Position numbers and translations under genes: made by a program | Assembly: GCA_964630665.1 (NCBI GenBank) | Contig: CAZVVN010000015.1 | Span: 1 to 54,127 of the forward strand | Direction: 5' to 3' | Length of the DNA stretch: 54,127 bases | Source of the DNA: UBA9619 sp964630665 | GTDB taxonomy: Bacteria > Pseudomonadota > Gammaproteobacteria > Arenicellales > UBA868 | Shown here: positions 16,673 to 25,447 of the stretch, one piece after another | Numbering within the stretch: position 1 is the first letter of the stretch | Layout: every line of letters begins with the position of its first letter | Notes under the pieces: generated by a model | The model's input: the letters and a program-made list of their open reading frames with translations, nothing else | The model's database searches: none | Told to the model about the DNA's origin: nothing

Positions 16673-17082
16673 CTGGCTGAAGAATACTACACCAACGATC
16701 GGCTTGACCCGTTCTAAGTTGTCACCAGCTCGACACCTGTGATGGGATCTGCCTGTGAGTGCCGGGGACTCTCACGTCTTGCCGGTTGGCCGGGTTCTCC
16801 AATGGCTCCAGGCAATTGAACCTCTGCCAGAGTCCATCGGGCCTGTTCAAGTCAAGAACAGCACGTCATTGGGTCACGCAGACCGCTGAATCTCCGATAA
16901 TCAATTAGAGTGATCTGCTGAACCCCGCAGTGTTTGTGTCTCGTCTACCGGGTGAGTTAGATTTGTCGTAACCCAACTCATTCTGGCCGGTGCCCCGGCG
17001 GTGCTCCAGTAGGCATGCCAAACAGCTGCCTCTGCAGCCAGGGGTCAGCGGAGTGTTCAAACAGCCCACGCGCGGAGAAAAC
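16673..17082. other. Intergenic region between divergent larC and aminotransferase genes
   Basis: This 410 bp stretch has no convincing gene. It must hold the promoters of the larCEB run and of the aminotransferase. Two imperfect inverted repeats are visible: GTGAG at 16755-16759 with CTCAC at 16771-16775, and TGAGTT at 16953-16958 with AACTCA at 16975-16980. Either could be an operator or a weak RNA hairpin. No T-tract follows them, so they are not convincing terminators. The aminotransferase frame is open back to 16990, but its good ribosome site lies before 17083. Confidence 0.5.
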
Positions 17083-18438
17083 ATGGCAACACAACTGAAG
17101 CCGAGACACAACAAGGACCGATACCTGGAAGGTGATTCGGCGACCCGACAGATGCATGCGGAGGCGAGCAGTGTAATACCTGCCGGTACTTCGAGACTCC
17201 ATTATGTGTTTGAACCTTATCCGATCTATGCCCACCGTGGTGCTGGGTGCCGGTTGACCGATGTCGACGGCGATGAGCGGATCGACTGCCTGAACAACAT
17301 GACGGCACTGATCCACGGTCACTGCGACCAGGATGTGACAGCAGCTGTGGTCGACCAAGCCCAGCGGGGTGTGAGTTTCTCGGAACCCTCAGCGCCAGAG
17401 ATCGCGCTGGCCCACATGATGGTCGATCGTGTTCCTTCTGTGGAGAGCATCCACTTTCGAAGCTCCGGTACGGAAGCCGTGATGATGGCGATCAAGCTTG
17501 CACGGTCTTTCACCGGTCGCCACGCTGTTGCCAAATTCGAAGGGGCTTACCACGGCTACTACGATTACGTTCAGATGGGAGTGGGTTCGACACCAGCGAA
17601 CTGGGGAGAGTCGCGTTCTCCCAAAAGTATTCCGAGTTCCGGGGGGCTGTCACCTGCTGTGGCGGACGAGGTCTTGATCATGCCCTTTAATGATCGCGCC
17701 GCGGTGGAGCAACTGTTCGATCAGCACGGGCATCAGCTTGCCGCGTTATTGGTGGAGCCCCTGTCGAACAAATCAGGTATGGCACAACCTGAGGCGGGTT
17801 TCTATGAATTTCTCCGTCAGATCACCCACCGGCACGGTGTCCTGCTGGTCTTCGATGAAGTGATCGCGTTCCGCCTGGGCACTGCCGGTGCCCAGGGCCG
17901 TTACGGCGGTTCACCTGATCTGACTACTTTTGGGAAGATCATCGGTGGTGGTATCCCGATCGGTGCAGTGGGTGGTCGGGCTGATGTACTCAGCCTGCTG
18001 AGGCCAGATGCGGGGTCGAACATGGTGCTGTCCGGGGGGACCTACAGCGGCAACCCCCTGTCGGCAGCTGCAGGCCTGGCCACGCTGGGTAAACTGGATG
18101 CGAAGGTATTTGGCAGGCTGGACTCGCTGGGCGAGCGCATGCGAAGCGGGATCAATGCTGTTTTTCGAGCGGGACGCCAGAGCGCTCAGGCGACTGGAGA
18201 CGGGTCGTTGTTTCAGATCGTGCCGACCGACCAGCCGATCGAGAACTACCGCAGTATTCCGACCGACCCGCTTGCCAACCAGTGGCTTGATCAGTTGCAG
18301 AGCCGGCTGTTGGAGGCGGGGGTGATCATCTCTCACCGTGGTCTCAGCTGCCTGTCGACGGCAATGGATGAGGCTGTCGTCGACGAGTGCCTGGATGCGT
18401 TCGAGCAGGCGGTCTCGGGCCTGCAAAGTGCCGGTTAG
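17083..18438 (+). CDS. Class III PLP aminotransferase, glutamate-1-semialdehyde aminomutase-like
   Basis: This 451-residue PLP enzyme resembles glutamate-1-semialdehyde 2,1-aminomutase. It has the phosphate-binding SSGTEA (residues 127-132), GAYHGYYDY, the acidic FDEV (D258) and the PLP lysine K285 in TTFGKIIGGGIPIGA. HemL proteins usually keep a more strictly conserved N-terminal PGGVNSPVR; here it is PAGTSRLHYVF. A catabolic omega-amino or beta-amino acid aminotransferase is therefore more likely than tetrapyrrole synthesis. I used the ATG at 17083 because GGAG lies 6 bases upstream; the frame opens at 16990 with GTG. It converges with the dehydratase-like gene at 18467. Confidence 0.8.
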   Translation: MATQLKPRHNKDRYLEGDSATRQMHAEASSVIPAGTSRLHYVFEPYPIYAHRGAGCRLTDVDGDERIDCLNNMTALIHGHCDQDVTAAVVDQAQRGVSFSEPSAPEIALAHMMVDRVPSVESIHFRSSGTEAVMMAIKLARSFTGRHAVAKFEGAYHGYYDYVQMGVGSTPANWGESRSPKSIPSSGGLSPAVADEVLIMPFNDRAAVEQLFDQHGHQLAALLVEPLSNKSGMAQPEAGFYEFLRQITHRHGVLLVFDEVIAFRLGTAGAQGRYGGSPDLTTFGKIIGGGIPIGAVGGRADVLSLLRPDAGSNMVLSGGTYSGNPLSAAAGLATLGKLDAKVFGRLDSLGERMRSGINAVFRAGRQSAQATGDGSLFQIVPTDQPIENYRSIPTDPLANQWLDQLQSRLLEAGVIISHRGLSCLSTAMDEAVVDECLDAFEQAVSGLQSAG

Positions 18439-18466
18439 TAGGTATCCGGTCGCAGAGATAAACCAG

Positions 18467-19435
18467 CTAGCCTCGTCCCAGTACATCGATGAGCTGATCC
18501 CGGTCGATGTGGCCGCCTGACACTACGCAGGCGATCTTGCCTTCACCGGCGTTGCCGGCCAGAGCTGATGCGACAGCGGCAGCACCGGCGCCCTCGGCGA
18601 CGACATGATTGCGTTCGACCAGCAGCCTGATGGCGCAGATCAGGTCCGCAACGGACATGACCAGTGAGTCGTCGATGACCTGACTCAAGATGGGCCACAT
18701 CTCAGCCGCTACGGTCGGGGCACCACTGAATCCGGTCGCGAAGCCCGGTGCAGGGCGCGTTTCAATGGTCACGGGCTCTCCCGCCTTCAACGATGGTGCC
18801 AGCGGGGCCCCGGTCTCCAGTTCGCAGGCGTAAAGCCGTGTTTCGGGCCTGAGTGCCCGGACCGCGGAGGCGACCCCTGCGGTCAGTCCGCCGGCGCCAA
18901 AGGGGGTGATCACTGCATCCACGTCAGGCAGGTCTTCCACGATCTCCAGACCAATTGTTCCCTGTCCGGCCATGACGTGTCGGTCGCTCGCCGGGTGAAT
19001 GAAAAGGCCTGACATCCCTGGATAATCGTGACTACGTAAAACCAGATCGAACCAGTCTGCAGGTGGGATCTTGATGATCCCTGCACCCAGTTCGGTGATC
19101 GCATTCAGTTTGGCTGTGGCCGCGTTGTCCGGTACGACCACGGTACACTCGATTCCCAGTCTGCGGGCTCCCCATGCCACACCCTGAGCCATGTTGCCGG
19201 CGCTGGCCGTCCAGACGCCGGCCTTCAGCGCGTCTGGATCGGCGGCGCGCATAGCGTTGATCGCGCCGCGCAGCTTGAAAGAGCCGATCGGTTGCAGGTT
19301 CTCCAGCTTGAGATAGATCTCCCGGCCGGGATCGTCCACATTTAACCGCACCAGTGGCGTACGGATCGCCGCATCTATGATGCGCTTCTGTGCTTGATGA
19401 ATTTCTTCCAGGGTTATGGGCGCATGGGGCTTCAT
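18467..19435 (-). CDS. Threonine/serine dehydratase-like PLP lyase
   Basis: This 322-residue fold-type II PLP enzyme has K54 in GSFKLRGAINA as the Schiff-base lysine, SAGNMAQG as the substrate loop, and FGAGGLTAG binding the cofactor phosphate. There is no ACT regulatory domain, so it is a catabolic-type threonine/serine dehydratase, hydroxyaspartate ammonia-lyase or serine racemase relative. The usual glycine-rich loop GGGGL is written GAGGL here. The ATG at 19435 has AGGA about 10 bases upstream. It faces the aminotransferase tail to tail with 28 bp between them. Confidence 0.82.
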   Translation of the reverse strand: MKPHAPITLEEIHQAQKRIIDAAIRTPLVRLNVDDPGREIYLKLENLQPIGSFKLRGAINAMRAADPDALKAGVWTASAGNMAQGVAWGARRLGIECTVVVPDNAATAKLNAITELGAGIIKIPPADWFDLVLRSHDYPGMSGLFIHPASDRHVMAGQGTIGLEIVEDLPDVDAVITPFGAGGLTAGVASAVRALRPETRLYACELETGAPLAPSLKAGEPVTIETRPAPGFATGFSGAPTVAAEMWPILSQVIDDSLVMSVADLICAIRLLVERNHVVAEGAGAAAVASALAGNAGEGKIACVVSGGHIDRDQLIDVLGRG

Positions 19436-19537
19436 GGGGTTCTATCCTTCATGGACTGGGGTTAATCTAGGCGTTTAACCGGTGTCCGATCAAACTACAT
19501 CTCCCCGGGAATCTCCGGAACGGGGTGGACAGGCTTC

Positions 19538-19891
19538 ATGCAACATCACGATGACATCGATATGAACCGGATTGCAACACAATTGCGGGAACGAGCTGCT
19601 GAACTCACAGCTCAGTCTGAAGGTGCCCGAGAATCGCGCGCCCCGGTCGAACTGGACCAGCAAAGTGTCGGCCGCCTGTCCCGTATGGATGCGATACAGA
19701 TACAGGCGATGGCCCGGGAGAGCGAAAGGCGTCGCCTTGATGAAATTCAGGCGATCAGGACCACCCTGAAACGCATTGCTGCAGGAGAATACGGGTACTG
19801 TGTTGGCTGTGGCGAGCGGATCGCGCCGGTCAGGCTGGTGCTCATTCCAACCACGGAGACCTGCGTTGATTGCGCTGACCGTGCCAGCTGA
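19538..19891 (+). CDS. TraR/DksA-type C4 zinc-finger protein
   Basis: This 117-residue protein has a helical N-terminal half and a C-terminal zinc finger with C88, C91, C109 and C112 (YCVGCGERI and TCVDCA). That is the TraR/DksA arrangement, in which the coiled coil enters the RNA polymerase secondary channel. The region before the finger contains RLDEIQAIRTTLKRIAAGEYG, typical of short DksA-like proteins. The acidic pair (DxxDA) that DksA uses at the coiled-coil tip is partly matched by the RMDAIQ stretch near residue 50. It is the only likely transcription-related protein in the window. An alternative start at residue 9 is possible. Confidence 0.82.
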   Translation: MQHHDDIDMNRIATQLRERAAELTAQSEGARESRAPVELDQQSVGRLSRMDAIQIQAMARESERRRLDEIQAIRTTLKRIAAGEYGYCVGCGERIAPVRLVLIPTTETCVDCADRAS

Positions 19892-19991
19892 ATCCCGCTG
19901 CCGCCTCGCCTGCTGTGGTCTTGGTTTTGCTTGATCCGTCTTAGCCATCGGATTCCACCCGGTTTCCGGCCCGATCCCTGGAGTTCCTCAC

Positions 19992-21392
19992 ATGCCCACC
20001 TCGACACTCGCATTTAAAAGTGCTGCCCAACTCGTCCGCGGATATAAGGCTGGCCGGTTCACACCGCTTGATGCCCTTGCCGCTGTACTCGCACGGGTGG
20101 ATGAATGCGAGTCGCAGGTCAATGCCTGGCGGCTGGTAGACAGGCGTCGGGCCCGACGCGTGGCCCACGCATCAACCCGGCGATGGGCCGACGGTCACCC
20201 CTGCGGGTTGCTGGACGGTGTGCCGGTTGCGATCAAGGACGTCACCGAGACCCGGGGTTGGCCTACGCTGAATGGTTCTCTGGCTATCGACCCAAAGGGT
20301 CCCTGGCCTGTAGACGCGATCGTCGTTGAACGTCTCAAGGCCCACGGTGCCGTGATTCTGGGTAAAACCGAAACACCGGAATTTGCCTGGCGCGGGATAA
20401 CAGAGAGCGCACTCCACGGTGTCACGCGTAACCCCTGGAACCTCGACTGGACAACTGGAGGCTCCAGCGGTGGGGCCGCTGCAGCTGTGGCCACAGGTAT
20501 GGTGACCCTCGCAACCGGGACCGATTCGGGGGGCTCCATAAGGGGGCCGGCCAGTTTCTGCGGCGTGGTCGGTTTCAAACCCAGCTTTGGACGGGTTCCG
20601 GTCTGGCCGGCCAGCCCACTGATGATGATGGAGCACTGTGGTCCGTTGGCCCGTACCGTGCAGGATGCGGCACTGGCCTTCACTGTGATTGCTGGCGGTG
20701 ACCCCAGGGATGGTTATGCGATTCAGGCGCCTTTCCCGGATGTGCTCTCAGGCCTTGGGAAAGGCGTGCGGGGACTGAGAATCGGCATTTCCCCTGATCT
20801 TGGTGTGCCGCGAGTCGACGATGAGGTTCGCCGGGTAATCGCGACCAGCCGGAAGATCTTCACCGGCCTGGGGGCGCGGGTCTTTGCCGTTGACCTTGAT
20901 CTGGGTGCGGCCCGCGAGGTGGCCAACAGGATCTGCGGGCCGATGGCTGCCCGTATTAAAAGAAACCTGGGCCGGCAGAAGAGCCGTCTCACAAATGACG
21001 AACTGATAGCGTCTGCCGCGGTGGGGGAAAAGATGAGTGCCGTGGACTTCCTCGATGCAGAAGCGCAGCGGATCCGATTCCGCTCACTAATGGCCGCCTT
21101 CCATGAGACTTATGATCTGTTGATCGCCCCCACGCTCAGTTGCGCGCCATTTGCCGTGGGCCACGATAAGCCACCAGGCTGGTGTGCCTCGGACGGCGAG
21201 TTCATGTCCACTACTACACCTTTTGATCTGACCGGTCAGCCTGCTATCTCGGTCCCTTGCGGGTTTACCCCGCGAGGCGGGCCGGTGGGGCTGCAGATCG
21301 TTGGTCCATACGGCAGTGATGCACTGGTCCTGCGGGCGGCCCGGGCGTTTGAAAGGGCACAACCCATCGGTCGGAAGCATCCATTCATCTAG
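19992..21392 (+). CDS. Amidase-signature hydrolase, third copy, more divergent
   Basis: This 466-residue amidase has K82 (VAIKD), S158 (TGGSSGG) and S182 (GTDSGGSIRGPA), with the same 24-residue serine spacing as the tandem pair at 3503-6408. The rest is clearly different from those two, for example GLLDGVPVAIKDVTETRG and the CGVVGFKPSFGRVP segment, so this is a separate subfamily. GGAG lies about 8 bases before the ATG at 19992. The next gene, an esterase-like hydrolase, follows after 117 bp on the same strand. Substrate unknown; small amides or carbamoyl compounds are plausible. Confidence 0.85.
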   Translation: MPTSTLAFKSAAQLVRGYKAGRFTPLDALAAVLARVDECESQVNAWRLVDRRRARRVAHASTRRWADGHPCGLLDGVPVAIKDVTETRGWPTLNGSLAIDPKGPWPVDAIVVERLKAHGAVILGKTETPEFAWRGITESALHGVTRNPWNLDWTTGGSSGGAAAAVATGMVTLATGTDSGGSIRGPASFCGVVGFKPSFGRVPVWPASPLMMMEHCGPLARTVQDAALAFTVIAGGDPRDGYAIQAPFPDVLSGLGKGVRGLRIGISPDLGVPRVDDEVRRVIATSRKIFTGLGARVFAVDLDLGAAREVANRICGPMAARIKRNLGRQKSRLTNDELIASAAVGEKMSAVDFLDAEAQRIRFRSLMAAFHETYDLLIAPTLSCAPFAVGHDKPPGWCASDGEFMSTTTPFDLTGQPAISVPCGFTPRGGPVGLQIVGPYGSDALVLRAARAFERAQPIGRKHPFI

Positions 21393-21509
21393 TCGGCAGG
21401 GGAGTACGGGCAATGTTGGGCCTTTTATGGTCCCTGCGGGTATGATTGTGGGAACACCGATACCGCCCGATTCTCCAGATCAGGCCGACCCTAGCTTTGG
21501 ACAGAGCCA

Positions 21510-22379
21510 ATGGTAAAACAGCGACTGACCCGCGCACAGATCGAAGACATCAACTTTCAGTACCTGCCGCGGCTCACGGTAAAAAATGCCGATCAGTATC
21601 TGCGGAAATCGGCCGAACGCAGCGTACGGGCACGCCGGAAATTGGCCTGCGTGACTGATTTGTCCTACGGCCCATCGGCAGGGCAGGTGCTCGATGTCTT
21701 CCCGGCAGACCAAAAAGGGGCACCGGTACACGTGTTTATTCACGGGGGATACTGGCGGGCCCGGGAAATCAGTAAGGCGCACTACAGCTATGTCGCAGCT
21801 CCCATGGTGTCGGCGGGCGCGACCGTGGTTCTGCCGGATTATGACCTGTGCCCTGAGGTCAGGATCACGGACATCGTTGCTCAGATTCGTGCCGCAGTCG
21901 TCTGGATCTACAGAAACATCGGGCAGTACAACGGGGATCGAAAAAACATCTACCTTTCCGGGCATTCAGCAGGGGGACACCTGACCGGGATGATGATTGC
22001 CACCGACTGGACAAAGGAAGGACGTTTTCCCAGAGATCTGATTCGCGGAACTGCACCCCTGAGCGGCTTGTTTGACATCGAGCCACACCGCCACTCCCAG
22101 CTTCAAAGCGATATTCGCCTCACGGCCAAGGAGGCGAAAGAGATGAGCCCGATGTATCTGACCCCGGTCGTCCGGTCGCCATCGATCATTGCCGTCGGGT
22201 CCGTCGAGCCCGACCTCTTTCACTGGCAGTCGCTGGCGTATGCGGCACACCTCAGGCGGCATCGCATTCAGGCAGAGTACCTCTCGACACCGGGCGATCA
22301 TCACTTCTCGATCACCGACCGTCTCGGTAAAGCCAGGGACCCGTTGACCCGGGCGATACTCGCCCAGATGGGTCTTTAG
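21510..22379 (+). CDS. Alpha/beta hydrolase, esterase/kynurenine-formamidase-like
   Basis: This 289-residue protein has the oxyanion motif HGGYW (residues 78-82), the nucleophile elbow GHSAGGH with S153, and a C-terminal GDHHFS supplying the histidine. This is the hormone-sensitive-lipase/arylformamidase type of alpha/beta hydrolase; HGGYW and GHSAGGH are common in bacterial kynurenine-formamidase-like proteins. No other tryptophan-degradation gene is nearby, so a general esterase or formamidase is the safer call. It lies downstream of the third amidase and ends 4 bp from the end of the converging monooxygenase gene. Confidence 0.78.
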   Translation: MVKQRLTRAQIEDINFQYLPRLTVKNADQYLRKSAERSVRARRKLACVTDLSYGPSAGQVLDVFPADQKGAPVHVFIHGGYWRAREISKAHYSYVAAPMVSAGATVVLPDYDLCPEVRITDIVAQIRAAVVWIYRNIGQYNGDRKNIYLSGHSAGGHLTGMMIATDWTKEGRFPRDLIRGTAPLSGLFDIEPHRHSQLQSDIRLTAKEAKEMSPMYLTPVVRSPSIIAVGSVEPDLFHWQSLAYAAHLRRHRIQAEYLSTPGDHHFSITDRLGKARDPLTRAILAQMGL

Positions 22380-22383
22380 CAAC

Positions 22384-24099
22384 TCATTCGTTTTCGGCGA
22401 GCCCGGCGTCCGGGTTGCAGGGCGAGTTCGAGCTCAGTGTGAATCCGCTGTAACCGTTGGCTGCGATCTCGTTGCATTTATCGACATAGCGCGGGAATCC
22501 ACCGACGTAGGGCATGAATACCCTGGGTTTGCCTTCAATGTTGGCGCCGATATACCAGGAACTGCAGGAAATTCGGATGTGGTCATCGGCCACCTCATCG
22601 TTATGGACGACCCATGCGTCTTCGGCCGACTGGGTGGCTTCTATCTCGGTTATCTCATTGACCCGTAGATGATTTAGGCAGTCTACGATCCAGTCGACGT
22701 GTTGTTCAATTGACTGGAGCATGTTGGTCAGTACGGAGGGGCTGCCGGGACCTGTGATGGTAAAAAGGTTGGGAAAATCGGCCATGCCCAGACCGAGATA
22801 GCTGCGCGGCCCGTCGGCCCACTTGTCACTCAGTGAAAGTCCCCGCCGACCTCTGATATCGATCTTCATCAGGGTGCCGGTCATCGCATCGAATCCGGTC
22901 GCCATGACCAATGTGTCTAGAGTGTATTCCTGGCCCAGCGCACGGATCCCCGCTGGAATGATCCGCTCGATCGGTGATTCGCTGATATCGACCAGGGTCA
23001 CATTGGAGCGGTTGTAGGTCTCGTAGTAGCCGGAATCCACGGCCAGCCGTTTGCAGCCGATGGTGTAGGTGGGTACCAGCGCTTCGGCAACCACTGGATC
23101 CTTAACTGTCTGGCGGATCTTCTGGCGTACGAACTCAGCCGCCGTCTCATTTGATTCGCGGCTTTTAAGAAGATCGGTGTAGGCGCCGAGAAAAGGCACA
23201 CCACCGCGCTCCCACCAGGCCTGATACTCTGCCTGCCGTTCATCGTCGCTCACTTCAAGTGCTGCTTGCCGGTTCGGAATGAACGCCAATGCATTCAACA
23301 TTTTTCTGGCGCGCTGACGCAGCCCGGCGTAATCTGCTTTGATCTCCTCAATCGTCAGGTCAGCATCGTAACCGTAGGCTTTTCTGCCAGAATGCTGCGT
23401 CCCTGGCTCACTTGCGAGCGGTCGGTTCCAGGCCGGCACACTGTAGTGGGGCGTGCGCTGAAAAACATATAGGTGTTTGGCCTGCTCGGCAATGATCGGT
23501 ATGGACTGGATCGCTGAAGCCCCGGTGCCGATGACCCCCACTGTCTGACCGATGAAGTCGATCTCATCCTGCGGCCATTCGCCGGTGTGGTATACCGGTC
23601 CGGCAAAGGAATCGAGCCCTTTGAAATCCGGTGTGTTCGTGGTCGACAGACAGCCTGTCGCCATCACGCAGAAATTCGCCGATATTTGCTCACCATTGTC
23701 GGTCCCGATGTCCCAGAGTAGACGATCCGCGTCATAAACTGCGGACGACACCGTAGTGTTGAACTGGATGTCCCGGCGTAGGTCGAAGCGCTCAGCGACG
23801 TGGTTGGCGTAACGCAGGATTTCAGGCTGAGTGGCATATTTCTCGGTCCAGACCCACTCCTGCTCAAGTTCAGGGCAGAAGCTGTAAGCGTACTGCATGC
23901 TTTCCACATCGCAGCGGGCACCGGGGTATCGGTTCCAGTACCAGGTGCCGCCCACATCCGCGGCCTTATCCAGGACACGGGCGCTGAAACCAGCGCCGCG
24001 CAAACGGTGGAGCAGGTAAAGGCCGGCGAACCCGGCCCCGATGACAAGAACATCGAAGTGGCGGGGCCGCGAGCGGGGATTATCTGACCGTAATGTCAT
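22384..24099 (-). CDS. Flavin-containing monooxygenase of Baeyer-Villiger type
   Basis: This 571-residue FAD/NADPH monooxygenase has GAGFAG (21-26) for FAD, GGTWYWNRYPGARCD, and the Baeyer-Villiger fingerprint FAGPVYHTGEWP at residues 165-176, which fits FxGxxxHxxxWP. A second Rossmann motif, GTGASA (191-196), binds NADPH. These enzymes insert an oxygen next to a ketone to give an ester or lactone. A Zn alcohol dehydrogenase lies upstream on the same strand, which fits an alcohol-to-ketone-to-ester sequence. The 185 bp upstream contains a short hairpin, CGGCC at 24116-24120 with GGCCG at 24127-24131, of unknown role. Confidence 0.85.
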   Translation of the reverse strand: MTLRSDNPRSRPRHFDVLVIGAGFAGLYLLHRLRGAGFSARVLDKAADVGGTWYWNRYPGARCDVESMQYAYSFCPELEQEWVWTEKYATQPEILRYANHVAERFDLRRDIQFNTTVSSAVYDADRLLWDIGTDNGEQISANFCVMATGCLSTTNTPDFKGLDSFAGPVYHTGEWPQDEIDFIGQTVGVIGTGASAIQSIPIIAEQAKHLYVFQRTPHYSVPAWNRPLASEPGTQHSGRKAYGYDADLTIEEIKADYAGLRQRARKMLNALAFIPNRQAALEVSDDERQAEYQAWWERGGVPFLGAYTDLLKSRESNETAAEFVRQKIRQTVKDPVVAEALVPTYTIGCKRLAVDSGYYETYNRSNVTLVDISESPIERIIPAGIRALGQEYTLDTLVMATGFDAMTGTLMKIDIRGRRGLSLSDKWADGPRSYLGLGMADFPNLFTITGPGSPSVLTNMLQSIEQHVDWIVDCLNHLRVNEITEIEATQSAEDAWVVHNDEVADDHIRISCSSWYIGANIEGKPRVFMPYVGGFPRYVDKCNEIAANGYSGFTLSSNSPCNPDAGLAENE

Positions 24100-24284
24100 G
24101 AACGCTGGGGTGGGTCGGCCGACTCAGGCCGGCTGGATTCAGGGTCTTATTAATACCCAGTGGAGTTTTCAACGAGTAGATTATTCCGAATGAATCTTTT
24201 GGTATTCAAGTTCTGATGACCGGTTGCATGACCAGGATCAAGCGTGACCAGCAATGATCCGGCAGTCAGCGAAACTTGTCCCGG

Positions 24285-25382
24285 TTATTCGAAAGAGATA
24301 ATACTGCGTGCAACCTCCCCGGCTGCCAGCGCGTCGTAGGCGATGTTGATGTCGTCGAGGGAATAGGTCCGGCTGATCAGGGGGTCGATTTTCAGTTTTC
24401 CACTGAGATAAAGATCAGTAATTTTCGGCAGGTCGACCCAGGGCCGTGCACCGCCGTACCACGAGCCGACGATGGCCTTTTCAGTCCTCGGAAAGGACAG
24501 GGCGTTGATCGACACCTCGTCGTTCTCGGGTGCCATACCGACCACGACGGCAGTGCCGCCCGGAGCAAGCATGTGATAAGCCTGATGGATGGTCTGGGCA
24601 TTCCCAATGGCTTCAAACGCATAATCCACACCCCGGCCAGTCAGTTTCAGGACTTGCTTGACCGCATCGCCACTGCTGCCGTTGACGAGGTCAGTCGCAC
24701 CGAATTCCCGAGCGTATTCCAGCTTGTTGTCGAGCAGGTCGACCGCGATGATCTGCCCGGCACCGGCGAGTACCGCGCCCTGTACGGCATTGAGGCCAAC
24801 ACCGCCACAGCCGATGACCGCTACCGACGATCCTGCTTCGATGCGAGCTGTGTTGACCACTGAACCGACGCCGGTCATTACCGCGCAGCCGACCAGGCAG
24901 CCTTTGTCCAGCGGCATGTCTGCACGCACTGGTACGGCACCGGATTCCGGTACCACGGCGTATTCGGCAAAACAGGAGGTCCGGGCCATGTGATGGATCG
25001 TCTGACCATCCTTGCTCAGGCGACTGCTGCCATCGAACATGGTGTTGCGCGGTGCGTCCACGCCATCACACAGGACCGGGCGGCCGATGATGCAGTAATG
25101 ACAGGTTCCGCAGTTCGCCCGGAAGTTGAGGATCACGGTCTGCCCGGGCGCCAGGCGAGTAACACCCGGCCCCACTCGCTCGACCACTCCGGCCCCTTCG
25201 TGACCGAGTACCACTGGCAAGGGGTGGGTCCACTCTCCAATCATGATGTGATAGTCGGAGTAGCAGACACCGGCTGCGGCGATGCGCACCAGGACCTCAC
25301 CTTCGCGCGGTTCATCGAGATCGATGGTTTCCACTGCCATCGGCTTGTTCGGCTCATAAAGTACTGCTGCCTTTATTTTCAT
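24285..25382 (-). CDS. Zinc-dependent alcohol dehydrogenase (MDR family, class III-like)
   Basis: This 365-residue medium-chain dehydrogenase has catalytic zinc ligands C40 (GVCYSD) and H61 (LGHEGAG). The structural zinc is bound by C91, C94, C97 and C105 (NCGTCHYC...VLC), and the NAD-binding motif is GCGGVGLNAVQGA. The overall pattern follows the class III/NDMA-dependent alcohol dehydrogenase branch. It oxidises a primary or secondary alcohol with NAD; the substrate is unknown. GGAG lies about 9 bases before the ATG. It is in the same-strand run with the thiolase (65 bp upstream) and the Baeyer-Villiger-type monooxygenase (downstream). Confidence 0.85.
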   Translation of the reverse strand: MKIKAAVLYEPNKPMAVETIDLDEPREGEVLVRIAAAGVCYSDYHIMIGEWTHPLPVVLGHEGAGVVERVGPGVTRLAPGQTVILNFRANCGTCHYCIIGRPVLCDGVDAPRNTMFDGSSRLSKDGQTIHHMARTSCFAEYAVVPESGAVPVRADMPLDKGCLVGCAVMTGVGSVVNTARIEAGSSVAVIGCGGVGLNAVQGAVLAGAGQIIAVDLLDNKLEYAREFGATDLVNGSSGDAVKQVLKLTGRGVDYAFEAIGNAQTIHQAYHMLAPGGTAVVVGMAPENDEVSINALSFPRTEKAIVGSWYGGARPWVDLPKITDLYLSGKLKIDPLISRTYSLDDINIAYDALAAGEVARSIISFE

Positions 25383-25447
25383 CTATGCTGTGCTCCGTTG
25401 TCTGCGCCGGATCTGGTATTGGCAGATCATTTCATACCACGCACCAG

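Noticed and set aside
17083..18438. HemL in tetrapyrrole synthesis
   Set aside because: The PLP core fits, but the N-terminal motif and context do not. A catabolic class III aminotransferase is more likely.
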